This document shows positions 1 through 10,639 of a DNA stretch of 64,000 bases, in pieces. The stretch lies in assembly GCA_948567375.1 (NCBI GenBank), contig OX419760.1, forward strand, positions 51,956,001 to 52,020,000, written 5' to 3'. The notes beneath the pieces were generated by a model. The model saw only the letters and a list, made by a program, of their open reading frames with translations. It was not told the origin of the DNA and did not search any database. Position 1 is the first letter of the stretch; every line of letters starts with the position of its first letter. Source of the DNA: Lunularia cruciata. Its lineage: Eukaryota > Streptophyta > Marchantiopsida > Lunulariales > Lunulariaceae. Position numbers and translations under genes: made by a program.

Positions 1-2170
1 GTTGATAACAAGGGCACTCAACAAAGACATGGTGCTCATACTCAACTTTGCACATAGAACACAATGTGCAATGCTGCAAGGAATGCTCTATATGCTATCA
101 CAGTCCTTGTTATGCTTATAGTCTATAAGAGCTAGTTCTATATTGAGCAATGATATGTCTAAGTGAAGTAGAGAGATGCTTACCAAGAGATAATCCTGCT
201 CACAATACACCAACATAAGATTTACAAACTGCTCATAGAACACCATCTTGGTACCATGTTCATGCCCCAAAGACAACGCAATAACTCTTCCTTGATCACC
301 TCTCGTAATGCAATAGGCCCCAACCTCAAATGTCACTTAGAAATGTTCCACCTTGTAGCCCATCCAATCAAATTTGTATACCAATCAATCTATAGAGTTG
401 CATAAAGAGCTAGGTAGGGAGGTCTATCATGCTCCATGGACCTTACCTTAGTGGCATATGTGAGAGCTAAGAACAAAACTTCAGCCTCAAGATGCAACAA
501 CCCTATTTAAGCAAGCAACAAAACATAGGGAGTTTGAGCACTCACACCTAATTCATCATACAAAAATAGTTTTTGAACTCTCTCAACCTTTTGCCACCAA
601 GTCGTCTTAGCACCTGGACCCCAAATCTGAGCATCATAGAGAACCATTGATTGTACAAGAGATCTGAATAACACTTTCTTCAACTCCCATGTGGTAAGAT
701 GAGCAAATCTAAAGCTAATCATGAGTGAATATAAAGCTCTAAACCTTGCATTGATTCTATTCTTGACACAATTAGACCAGCTACGGTCATGAGAAAACTC
801 AATCCCCAAGTACTTGTAAGAAGAAACGTACTCCAAACGTTTTCTATCAAGAAGAAAGACGTCATGCTTTTAGAACTTACCACAATCACCTTGGACTTGT
901 TAAGGTTCACCTCCATCTTTGTTTAGTTGCAAAACAAAAGGAGATAATCCAATAATTTCTATAAACACTCTGGATTGGTGGAGAGGAGCACTACATCATC
1001 TGCATAAAGGAGTGCATGCATCATCAAAGAGCCAACTTTCACACCTATAGCTTTAGCTTCCATGAGTACTCTCTCTAGGTCATTGATGAAGATTTCAAAC
1101 AAAGTTGGAGATAGAGAGCAACCTTGGATCACTCCCATTTTGCTTAGAACATCTTCAAAACTCAAAGATGAGAGTCTCACAACCACCTTCTCATAGAGTC
1201 TAAAGATAGCACCAATCAAATCATGTGAAACACCAACTTCAATGAGTCTCTCACTTAGACATTTCTTAAGCACCTTATCAAAGGCCTTCTTGATATCAAT
1301 AAATGCAACAAAGAGAGCTCTTCCAACAACTTTGGACTTTCCACAAAACGTGAAGGACTAATAGATGATCTAAAGTATTGAAGCGTGATCTAAAACTAAT
1401 TTGCATTTGGCACAAATTTTGTATTCGAAAAATCAAAAAATTGGTTTCAAAATTTAACCATATAATTTGCCAAAGATACTATCAACTAGTATAGTATGGT
1501 AATTGGTGACAACATCTTTCTAGCCAGACTTGTGTCTTGGTGAACTACCTTCTTCAAGCACCATCTGTAACGAAACCACACTTGATTACTTCATTCAAGA
1601 GAGAAGTGAGTATTGGAGTCAGATGATTGCTGCCCAATTTCAAAAGTTCAACACAAAGTCCATCAAGGTCTTCAGCCTTAGTATTGGCCGACTTCTTGAG
1701 TTGGTAATTGATATCATCTTTAGAGATGGTGCAAGTAGATCCAAGGTTAGGTGCCATGCATGGAGTATTAGGGAAGAAGTACAAATCCTTCACATAGTTA
1801 CAAAGCTCTTTCAAGTCCAACAATGGAGATGGAGATCTAACAATAACCTTCTTTCAAAAGGCCTTGGGATTGATCCTCAATTTAGTGCTCAACTCAACTC
1901 CCTTAAGTCTCAGAAATTTTGCTTCTTGCACTTCATCAACTTTTTATAAGAGATAAAAGCCAGATTTTGTGCAATCTGATCAAGAGACCTATCTATAGCT
2001 TTGATCCTTGTCATTTTACAATCAACATCATACCACCTATTCCAAGGGAGAACAAGTCTCTTTGTATGAGATGCTTTTGGAAACAAAGTAGTTGATGTAG
2101 ATTGAAGAAGTTCAAGTAAGTAATCATTATGTTGTTGAAAATCAAAACTCCGCTCCATAGATCTCAACTT
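1..2170 (-). mobile_element. Degenerate LINE (non-LTR retrotransposon), truncated at window edge
   Basis: Reading the minus strand from about 2170 down to 1 gives consecutive pieces of a LINE second ORF in the right order. There is a linker segment (1910-2167), the RT N-terminal part with a 'TKAEDLDGLCVELLK' like block (1554-1823), the RT palm with 'GVIQGCSLSPTLF' and 'YADDVVLLS' (959-1273), and a post-RT segment 'YKYLGIEFSHD' (507-836). Stops and frame changes separate them, so it is a fossil. No endonuclease domain is visible upstream; the copy seems 5'-truncated where the Ty3 remnant begins near 2.2 kb. YADD and the post-RT block fit APE-type plant LINEs, but the clade cannot be fixed without the endonuclease. 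Confidence 0.8.
959..1273 (-). pseudogene. LINE reverse transcriptase palm fragment
   Basis: This 104-codon open stretch carries the RT motif 'QGCSLSPTLFEIFIND' and the catalytic 'YADDVVLLS'. It is the best preserved part of the surrounding LINE. Neighbouring RT blocks are in other frames, so no functional protein can be made. Confidence 0.8.
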
Positions 2171-2229
2171 CTCTTGGATACCTTTTTGGTATAGATCTCA
2201 CTTGTGAAAATCTAGATGGATTCTAATCA

Positions 2230-3345
2230 AGCTCTATAGGACTCCTTCAACCCAACTTACTTCTACACAATGTTGGGAATAGATAAGCATGGATATGGTT
2301 TGTGAATTACCCAAGCCACCTCAAGGTTTGACTCCATTGTAGTCTTGGTTGACCAACTCAACAAAATGATTTATGTGCATCCTACCACCAAGGACGTGAT
2401 TGCTCCACAACTAGCTCAATTGTACTTACATTTAGTCTTTTCCCACCATGGCCTATTTCAAGTGCTCATCACCAATAGAGGCACTCAATTCACTAGTTTG
2501 TTTTGGAGAACACTCTTTGGTTTTTACAAAACCAAATTGACCATTTTCACAACTTATCATCCACAAAACAAATAGACAAACAGAGTGGGCTAATCATACT
2601 ATTGAAGACATGATGTGAAACTTCATCTTAGATGAGCAAGAGAAGTGAGACACCTTACTTCCATTGGTGGAATTTGCTTGTAACAATTCAATGAAAGGAT
2701 CCACATAGATTACACCATTCTTCCTCATGTATGGAGAGCATCCTTTCACACCTTTGAGCTTGATGAAGATCTGTCTAGTGGCTACCAAGGTTGAAAATAT
2801 TCAATAGTTTTGTTTGTAGAATCCAATAGGGTGTGGAGAACACCAAGCATAAGTTGTAGATTGCCCAAAATAGACAAAATCAGTATGCACATGCATGCCG
2901 CCAGCATATGGAGCTCAATGTTGGAGATCAAGTTTGGCTAAGAACAACTAACCTCATGTTAGTTGGCACTTGTAAGCTTAGACCATTTTATTGGGTCTTT
3001 TTCTATTCTTTATCAAATCGGCATAGTGGCATATCACCTCAAGCTAGCACTAAATATGAATATCCATCTAGTATTGCATGTTTCCTTACTATGTAGATAT
3101 GCCTCCCAACTGCCCCACTTTCCTTCCATACAAGACATTCAACCTTGTCCAACACGCATTGATGGCATGGAGGAATATGAAGTCAAATGCATTCTCCAAA
3201 AATGCATCCGTGGTACTCACCATCCACGTGTAGAATATCTTGTATAGTGGAAAGGGTACCCATTATATGAGGTAACATGGGAACCAATAGCCAACTTGAT
3301 CCATGCATTGGTGTTAGTGAAATATTTTGAGCAATAGCTTTGCAA
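2230..3345 (+). mobile_element. Ty3/gypsy chromovirus remnant: integrase core to chromodomain
   Basis: The plus strand holds an integrase core ('VVDQLNKMIYVHPTTKD', 'HHGLFQVLITNRGTQF', 'TTYHPQNK') at 2340-2580. A broken C-terminal part follows ('LNVGDQVWL', 2908-2950), then a chromodomain ('YEVKCILQKC', 'HHPRVEYLV*WKGYPLYEVTWEP') at about 3165-3340. The second Asp of the D,D,E triad is read as Asn in 'NRGTQF'. Several stops and frame shifts make it a pseudogene. The chromodomain at the integrase C-terminus identifies a chromovirus. An LTR follows directly. Confidence 0.85.
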
Positions 3346-3377
3346 CAAGGATGTTGCATCTCAAAAGGGGAGAGCTT

Positions 3378-3977
3378 TGTATTGTATGATAGCTAGATAT
3401 ATTATCTAAAGGTGAAAATTGGCTTGGTAATATCTAAGAGGATGTTATATATGATGGACTAAGTAGATCAAATAGAGATGTCACCAAATGAGTACTTCTA
3501 CTAATAGGGTAGGAGTTGAAAATAGCCTAAAAACTTTAGAGCCAATTTGGGAGACCTAAATGGATGAATTAGGCCTTGAAAATGTGTAAATTCATCTCTT
3601 TAGAAGAATAGACTAGCCTTCCCTCCCCCCATTTGTCTCATCAAAAGCTGTCCAATGGAACCTCGCCCATGCAATTCTAAGATTCCTACAAGAATATTCC
3701 TTAGATATCCCCTCTAATCAAAGTTTATTGACCAACCAGATAGGACCAAACCCAACATATCACCTATGCATGCAACTAATCTAAGAGTAGAGCTTATTGA
3801 CATATCACTAATCCATGTATCTGATCCAAGGGTGGATCTTTCTTTGAGGGAATCCTCTTTGCTATATAATAAAGACAAGGTATCCTTTAGGGCATTAGAG
3901 TTTTCAATGTGAAGCTTTGTGTTTCTTCTTTTAGGTTTTTCCTTGGGGATTCTCTTGTCCTTGGAACAAAATAATGC
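3378..3977 (+). repeat. Chromovirus LTR (plus orientation), about 600 bp
   Basis: This segment follows the chromodomain frame and shares order and wording with the segment at 31429-32031. It also matches, in reverse orientation, 23654-24255 and 30340-30915. It starts near a TGTATTGTATGAT block, has a TATA box near 3863, and ends near 3977. The ends are decayed, so the borders are approximate. Confidence 0.7.
3863..3869 (+). promoter_or_regulatory. TATA box of chromovirus LTR
   Basis: TATATAA lies in the context 'GCTATATAATAAAGACAAGG', which recurs in the other LTRs of this family. It is the expected LTR promoter. Activity is not shown. Confidence 0.55.
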
Positions 3978-4110
3978 TACTAGGACCCATTTGCCTATAA
4001 AGGCTTATATTGCAATTGTCTCTTGTAGTATGAGACCACATTCTCCCAATGGTATGGGTAAGACTATCTATAGTCTACACCAATTCTTTGATAGTTATGG
4101 GAGCATACAT
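3978..4110. other. No recognisable feature
   Basis: Short stretch between the chromovirus LTR and the next element. Open frames here are short and have no recognisable motif. Confidence 0.4.
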
Positions 4111-4575
4111 GGGCCTAAAAAAGTGAAGAAGGTGTGACAGATGGTGTTATCAAAGTGCATAAGTGTGGCAAAAGTGCCTCTAGAGGAAGGTATGTGCAGG
4201 TTAGATACAAGGCTTGGGAGAAATAGTTATGTGGTAAGATGGAGTAGGTTACTTGTGCTTTATCCAACATAAGGAGTAAGTGAACATAGGTTGTGGCTTG
4301 CACTGATGTTTCAAAGATGAATATTTTACATTAATCCTCCTCCTCTAGTGGGGATCCCAACACTTTCATGCCTAATGCTAGGAATTGGAACCTTGGTTGA
4401 AAATTTAAGGGAGTGAGAACTACAAACATCCAACACTTAAACTTGCACTTCAAATTTCTCCCAACCCTCACAAACATATATATAAGATTGATACTTGGAA
4501 TTAAGCTGAAATGACTAGCACTGAGTTATAGCACTTTGCTTTACTCAATTTTGAAAATACAAATATTGAATAACA
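4111..4575 (-). repeat. Probable LTR of the coiled-coil Ty3 family (minus orientation)
   Basis: Bases about 4420-4575 are the inverted counterpart of 22236-22405, including the shared core 'AGTAAAGCAAAGTGCTATAA'. On the minus strand a purine tract (CAAAGGAGG, near 4590) precedes it, as at 22224. The far end of the LTR is not defined; 4111 is a guess. Confidence 0.5.
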
Positions 4576-4739
4576 ACACACTATGAGTACCTCCTTTGAA
4601 TAGGCAGAGCATTTTGACAATTATCTAACTAATATACCATTTCCTTACAATCTCTAGATCCAAAATGGTAACCCACTCTTCATATCAGTCGACTCAAATC
4701 TCAAATTGGTTATGAATCCAATCTAATATCTATCTCTTC

Positions 4740-5165
4740 TTCATCTAAACCCAATGTAACTTCCCTTGCTTCTTGTATTTTGGCTCTATCAACGTCTATA
4801 GCTTCTTCTATTTCTCTAATCTCTTCAATCTGAACTTCAATTAAACTCATGGGTATCCTATCTATCTTCTTATTTTTTGACCCACTTACTTCTAATCATT
4901 CAGATAACTCATCTAAAGACACTTGCACTTCTACCTCTCTTACTTCACCTTTGGTTCCTACTCAGACTCTGGTCCTCCAAATCTGCTCTAACTCAGATTT
5001 CATTAAATCTAACCTGAGACAAACATTATCTCCTACTTCTATCATTTTCCTATCTACTCGATCTCTAAGGCAAATTAGAAGATTGTTCAGATCCGTATCC
5101 TTTGCCTTCCTCCTTCTCATCTCTTGCACTAACAACTTCTACTCATGAAAGCGTACTTTTTCTAC
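4740..5165 (-). pseudogene. C-terminal part of coiled-coil ORF of a Ty3 element
   Basis: Minus-strand reading gives 'DRVDRKMIEVGDNVCLRLDL', followed by Glu/Ile-rich heptad-like sequence. The first block matches the plus-strand copy near 21870-21950 ('DQVDRKMIEARDNVCLGLDL') almost residue for residue. It sits just before the purine tract and LTR on this strand, the same arrangement as in the 20.5-22.4 kb copy. Stops are present. Function is unknown. Confidence 0.6.
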
Positions 5166-7040
5166 CTTCACTTAGCTTTGGCCTTCAACATCATGTTGTT
5201 GTGTTGTGGTATGCATAGCCATGGAAAAGTAAATTAGTATGTTTATCTCCACATTAGTGGAGTAGGTGGTATGATGGATCCCATGGTTGATTTGTTATCA
5301 TATGAGCAATCTATGTATGTGTATGTGATTGGCCATGTGGGTTACAATCTAATCCTTTTCAAGGGGTTTGATGTATATACATGGTAGAGAGTTAAATCAA
5401 AGGGGTGTGTTTTAGTTGGAAGAGTCTCAAGCAAGAGAGGGATGTTGAGAGTGAGAGTTGTAGTAGAGCATGGAGACTAGGCATCAAAGAGAGCAATTGA
5501 GTAGAAAATGTCCCATGCTCCCTATGTGCTACTCCCAAATCCTTTTCTCATCAAGCTTCAGATTCTACACCATGACACCATACGAGACTGGGTGGTGACA
5601 TATTTTGCGGTGGCATTCATGGAATCCATGATGGAAAACCCGCATCTTGTCGTCCTTCTAGTGCTTACTTATGAGCAAGTATAGCATCTAAATATTTATG
5701 TGCTCTTATAGATAGAGAAGAACTCAATTTTTCTCAGGAGCTTCAAGGAGGACTTGTGAGGTCCATTTGTCAAAAAGTGACTGACTAGATGAAAAAATTG
5801 AAAGAGATTGGGTCCCAAGTGGAGAACTCAAGAGTTTTTTGACCTTCAAAGAAGTTTGAGGAGGGAATTCAAGGAGAAATGACCACAATTAGAAAGAAGA
5901 GTTGTCAAGCTACAATTGAAGATATAAAGAAGATGATTTGAGTAGATTCCAGGAGTGATATCATTGATTGAATCAAGGGAGGTAGAATTCATACGGTGGA
6001 GCACAAAGTAGAAAATTTGGAGAGCTTTGTAAGACCTTCTCATGATCTATTAGTAGGATTGGAGAGTAGAAAAGGTGCATATAGTACTAAGCTCAAGAAA
6101 TTTTAGTTTTTCGTCAATCTCAAATCAGATCTGGTTGATTGAAGTTGGTGCTTTTGGGATGTAAGGTGTTGGAGAAGAGTTGGTGATCAAGTTTGGAGTT
6201 TTGATCACTCCCCAAGTTATGATTTGAGTCACCTTATGAAAATTTCTAGTGTTGTTTATGGTTAGATTTTTTACCTTTGTGAAAAGGTTTCATGTGAATT
6301 CCTTAAAAGAAGAATTCAAGGTCTTTGATCAAGTATACTTGGGTCTGTAGAGCTCACAAGTTAGTCTAGCTCAAGAATTGATCCATATCTAGAGATTGGG
6401 GTTGGATTAGGCCATCAAACTCTGCATAGGGTTATAAAAGGGAAAAATTAGCTACTATGGAAAATTTTGTTGGCTTTAGGTCCATGGAGAGTGAGGGTTG
6501 ATGCAAGAAGTGTTACTGAAATATTGTCATAAGCTCGATAAAGCAATTCTATCTTCAATCATGAATGATTGGCAATTCTCCTACTTTTTTATGATTGTGA
6601 TGAGGATTTTAGACTTTTGGAGTGCTTGTGAGATCAAGTGTACCTTTGATTCAGAAATCTGGGGTTAATTTACCAAGAACCAAGAGCAAACCCTAAACTA
6701 GAGATTTCAAAATTAGGGTAAAAGTTATAGAAAATTGGCCAAGTTCGAGAGCTTTCTAGGAGAAATTTTGTGATTGGATTGTAAAGCAATTCATACCATT
6801 GGAAAGCTTATTACATAGGCTCTCCATTGAATCCAGACCACTTGAATCCAAGTTCTGGACAAAAGGTTATGTCCATATGAGTTTTGCAGACTTTTCCCCA
6901 TCAAAAAGACATAGAAGTTCCCCACTTGGATTAGAAGTTGGCTGAAATTTGAAGAATAGATTGGAGGAGACTTGGAGTACATGTTGAAATTAGCTTGATG
7001 ACAGAGCAAGAAGGCTCTAAAGCTCTTTTCCAAAAAAATG
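5166..7040. other. Unassigned repeat-like region with a faint plus-strand coiled-coil frame
   Basis: Between about 5760 and 6110 the plus strand reads as a Lys/Glu-rich, helix-like sequence ('KKLKEIGSQVEN', 'HKVENLESFVRPSHDLLVGL') broken by several stops. It may be a decayed retroelement gag or leader, but no defining motif is seen. The rest contains only short random-looking frames. Confidence 0.3.
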
Positions 7041-7935
7041 TATAAAGATTTATTGTCAAATTCTTATGATTGGATCTTCTTTGTGCTTGCGTGCTTGTTT
7101 GTATGCACAGTTGGCTCCGATTGGTGTGCAAGCATTGTGCTTAGGTTCTTTCCTTCTATGTGTGCTGTGTTTTTCTCCTTGGTAATGTTGGAAGTGATGA
7201 CCAACAAACCAGGAGTGCGAGTTATGATGATAGGTTAGGTTGTCCGTTACTTCCCTACCCGGTGTCACGGGGATTGTATGGTCTTGAGAATGCACCGGGC
7301 ACCTAGCTGCTTGCGCTTAGGCTGCCCTATTTATCACTGACACAAAATTTTCCATGCTGTCTGACACTGGCTCTACTCTTAGATCTGATGGCAGTAGCCC
7401 TTTTGCTTTAGCAACTTGCCTGCAATTGCTCCTAGACGTAAACTCTTCTCAATGGTTATTTGTGTTAAGCTTCTTGGATTAAAGTAGTCGTGCACGTGTA
7501 TCATTAGCTAATGTTCTTGATCTGTTAATTTTTGGGTTTAGAATCTTTTGGGTCTGGTGGGGTTTAAAGAACTGGGTCTGGTGGGGTTTGTAAAATAGCC
7601 ACAAATTATACGACCAGACTCAAACTCAGGCAACCAGATTAGTGACTTGATCCATTTACATAAACTGGGTTAGGAGCTCCAAAAATGGAGTTCTTTTACT
7701 TGACACTATTCATAGATCAAAATACACACCCACTCATGAGGAACCTCATATTCATCACAATACCAGACCTCACAATTTATAAACCTCTTGGGGAAATCCA
7801 AACAGCTCCAGACCATATAGTGACCACACCAAAGCTCTCCAACTGTCCAAGCATGTAAAAGAAAGAGGTGAAACCAACCAAGTTCTAATACATATTCCTT
7901 ACAACTCTTCATCTCCCTATTTTGCCACAAATTCC
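7041..7935 (-). repeat. Putative 3' LTR of Tat-like Ty3 element
   Basis: On the minus strand a purine-rich stretch ends in 'GAAGGAATTTGTGGCAAAAT' just below 7940. This resembles the 'GGAGGAATTTGTAATG' polypurine tract/LTR junction at 22228. An LTR starting near 7930 and running to about 7050 is inferred from this junction alone. The segment near 7250-7310 contains a GC-richer block (ACCCGGTGTCACGGGG). No matching second LTR was found in the window. Confidence 0.35.
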
Positions 7936-8160
7936 TTCAAGATTTTCTCCAGGTCTTCACTGTCCAGCAGATTCTCCTTTGAGATTTCTTCCTTCTGGCT
8001 TGATGGCTCTCCTCTGCCTTGCCACCTTCAGCCTCTCCTTTGAAATTTCTCTTTTGAGCCTCTTCAGTCCTAAGCAACCTCCTTTGCTTGAGATTTCTCC
8101 TCACTTATGTCCTCTTGCAAAGCCCTTCTAGAATTCTTTTCTTCCCCTTCTTTGTCTTGT

Positions 8161-8420
8161 CATAGTCCAAGCAAAACTCTCTCTCAAAATTTCTGCCCTT
8201 CTCTATCCTGTCATAGTCAAGGCAAAACTCACTCTTGAAATTTTTTGCCCTTCTCTATCCTGTCACAGTCAAGGCAAAACTCACTCTTGAAAATTTTTGC
8301 CCTTCTCTGTCCTGTCACAATCAAGGCAAAACTCACTCTTGAAATTTTTCGCCCTTCTCCATCTTGTCACAGTCAAGGCAAAACTCACTTTTGAAATTTT
8401 ATGTCTCTTCTATGGCCATG
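8161..8420. repeat. Tandem array, five units of about 52 bp
   Basis: The word CA(C/T)A(G/A)TC followed by AAGGCAAAACTCACT recurs at 8161, 8212, 8264, 8316 and 8368, a spacing of 51-52 bp. Units are nearly identical, which suggests recent amplification. Confidence 0.9.
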
Positions 8421-8631
8421 TCCAGTCCAGACCTAAACTTTGCTCACCCAGATCAAACTTTTTTCAGTCCAAATCAAGCCAACTTCAAAAAATTCTTATC
8501 TTCCTCTTACTTCTCCGTCCAGGAAAACTCAATTTCAAATTTTCTTCTCTTCCTCTGGTTCTGCCCAAGCGAGGCCACTTCAAAAAGTTCTGTCTTCTCT
8601 CTCTTTGTCCAGTCTAGACCTTCCCCTCGAG

Positions 8632-9007
8632 GGTTCCTTGTCCAGACCTTGCTTTGAGACTTCATCTTGCTTGTCACCTCTTGCACACACCTTCCTCTCG
8701 ATGCTTTCTATCATTTCCCCAAGAAACCCTTTGGCGATTCTTCTTGTTCCTCTACTCCCTAACTAGATGTAACTCCAGTCCTTCTCCTTGAAATTTTTCT
8801 CAGACCTCCTTCTTCCTAGGGTTCCTTGTCCAGACCTTGCTTTGAGACTTCTTCTTGCTTGTGACCTCTTGCACACACCTTCCTCTTGATGCTTTCTATC
8901 ATTTCCCCAAGAAACCCTTTGGCCATTCTTCTTGTTCCTCTATTCCCTAACTAGACGTAACTCCAGTCCTTCTCCTTGAAATTTTTCTCAGACCTCCTTC
9001 TTCCTAT
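8632..9007. repeat. Tandem duplication, two units of 188 bp
   Basis: The segment beginning GGTTCCTTGTCCAGACC at 8632 recurs at 8820 with very few differences. Both units run through 'CTCCTTGAAATTTTTCTCAG' to 'CTTCTTCCTA'. Confidence 0.9.
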
Positions 9008-9404
9008 CGCCAAAGCCACATTCCTCCTTCAAATGTTCTCTAGCCCTTTATGCAGCCAAGCCAGCCCTTCAAGATTCCTCTCCAACCTTTCTCTCGATGC
9101 ACTTCTTCTTCCTTCTCTGTGCTGCAAAACCCTTTCAAAATTCCACTGCCCTCTCATTCAAGATTTCACTGTCCTTGCTAAAAGCCCAATGCCCTTCAAC
9201 AAGTCTCTCTTTCACTCCTCAATGCCCTATCCTGTCCACTTTCTCTCTCAAAATTCCCGTTCTCTTCCTTTGTCCTCAATCCTCCTTTGAAATTTTCTCT
9301 CTCACTCTCTTTTTGTCCAGGCCCTCTTCTCTCAGAAATTCTCCTTCCTTTCTTTCTATCTAGGCCTCTTCTCTCAAAGTGTCTTCTCTTGCAAAAACCC
9401 TTTA

Positions 9405-9709
9405 GTGCCTTCTTTGAATGATTCTCTCCCTCTGGTCCTATCACAATTCTAGAAGCCTTTCACAAAACCCTTTTCTCTTGAAGCCTTCTCCTAACCAAAC
9501 CCTTAGTGCCTTCTTCAAATGATTCTCCCCCGTTTGGTCCTATCACAGTTCAAGAAGTCTTTCACAAAACCCTTTTCTCTTGAAGCCTTCTCCTGAGCAA
9601 ACCCTGAGTGCCTTCTGTGAATGATTCTCCCATCTTTAGTCCTATCATAGTTCCAGAAGCCTTTCACAAAACCCTTTTGTCTCAAAGCCTTCTCCTGACC
9701 AAACCCTCC
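9405..9709. repeat. Tandem array, three units of about 101 bp
   Basis: GTGCCTTCT starts units at 9405, 9506 and 9608. Each unit carries GGTCCTATCA, 'CTTTCACAAAACCCTTTT' and 'AAGCCTTCTCCT'. Confidence 0.9.
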
Positions 9710-10267
9710 TTTTCTTTGATAATTTCTCACATGTCTCTAAGTCCTCCTGTCCAGACCCTCAATACCTTCTTCAAACCATCTCTCTCTGCCTTGTCAGAGT
9801 CCCTAAATGCCCTTCACCAAACCACTTTTCTCTTGAGAGATCTTCTCCTTCCTCTTCTTGTCAAGCCAACACTCTCACTTTTGTCCTTTCAAATCCTTAT
9901 TCCTTTGCACAGCCAGGCACTGTCTCCCAAAAATTCCCCTCTCTAGGCCTCTTTCTCTCAAAGTTCTAAACCCTTCCTTTCTTCTTGTCAAGCCCTTTAG
10001 TGCCCCTTCCCAAAAAACCCATTCTTCACTTCTCTTCTTTGATATTCCTCTTCTGTCCTTGTCCAGGCCAAAATTATTCTCTCTCAAGACAACTTCTCCC
10101 TTCACTCAATATTTCTCACTATTATTATATGAAAAGCCCTTGGAAATTTCCTGTCTTGCATCCTTTTAGAGTGCACCGTAAGGCAACTTTCCTTGAGGAT
10201 TTTTCCCCTTTTTCTCCCATTAGTCTTTCTTGTCACAAAATCTCCCTTTTCCTTTCTTCTCCTCTTT

Positions 10268-10480
10268 ATAGTACCATAAAATTTCTAGGCATATAGTAAC
10301 AGAAAATAAACCTCCAGGCTTACAGTAACATAAAATACCCAAGACAAGGTGACATAAAATAACTACCAAGACATAGTAACATAAATAACTTCCAAGGCAC
10401 AACAATCATGAAAAGAAAAACGTTGGAGCTTATTGTAACGCACAAAACTTCCAAGTTCACTGTAACATAAAACAACTCAC
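10268..10480. repeat. Short degenerate tandem repeat, about 26-29 bp
   Basis: AGTAACATAAAATAA-like words recur at about 10270, 10296, 10325, 10350, 10376, 10433 and 10461. The array lies between the coiled-coil frame and the purine-biased region. Confidence 0.65.
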
Positions 10481-10639
10481 ACCAAATGGCACTAATGCAA
10501 CACAAAGATTATTTTCCTGATGACACTGGTAGAAGGAATTTTAGAAACAAGAGTGGATGGTTCTACTAGTTGGGTACCATGTGCGCTTAGATTATAGAGA
10601 GAAGTCTACGCATGACCTTTGATCCATAAGCTCTATAGT

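Larger units (their letters stand above)
7936..10260 (-). repeat. Long purine-strand-biased region with several tandem arrays
   Basis: About 2.3 kb is almost pure C/T-rich on the plus strand and purine-rich on the minus strand. It contains at least three separate tandem arrays (listed below) and many diverged copies of the words CTTCTC, GTCCAG and AAACCC. It lies between the coiled-coil frame and the probable 3' LTR of the Tat-like element. That is the position of the hypervariable 3' untranslated region known from Tat/Ogre elements. Open frames in it are by-products of biased composition. Confidence 0.7.

Noticed and set aside
8161-9709. Possible CRISPR array
   Set aside because: Units are head-to-tail near-identical without distinct spacers, and the context is a plant retroelement.
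8297-9946. Overlapping plus-strand frames of 80-112 codons (Ser/Leu/Phe-rich)
   Set aside because: They arise from a C/T-only composition and tandem arrays, which suppress stops. No motif is present, and the sense strand of the element is minus.
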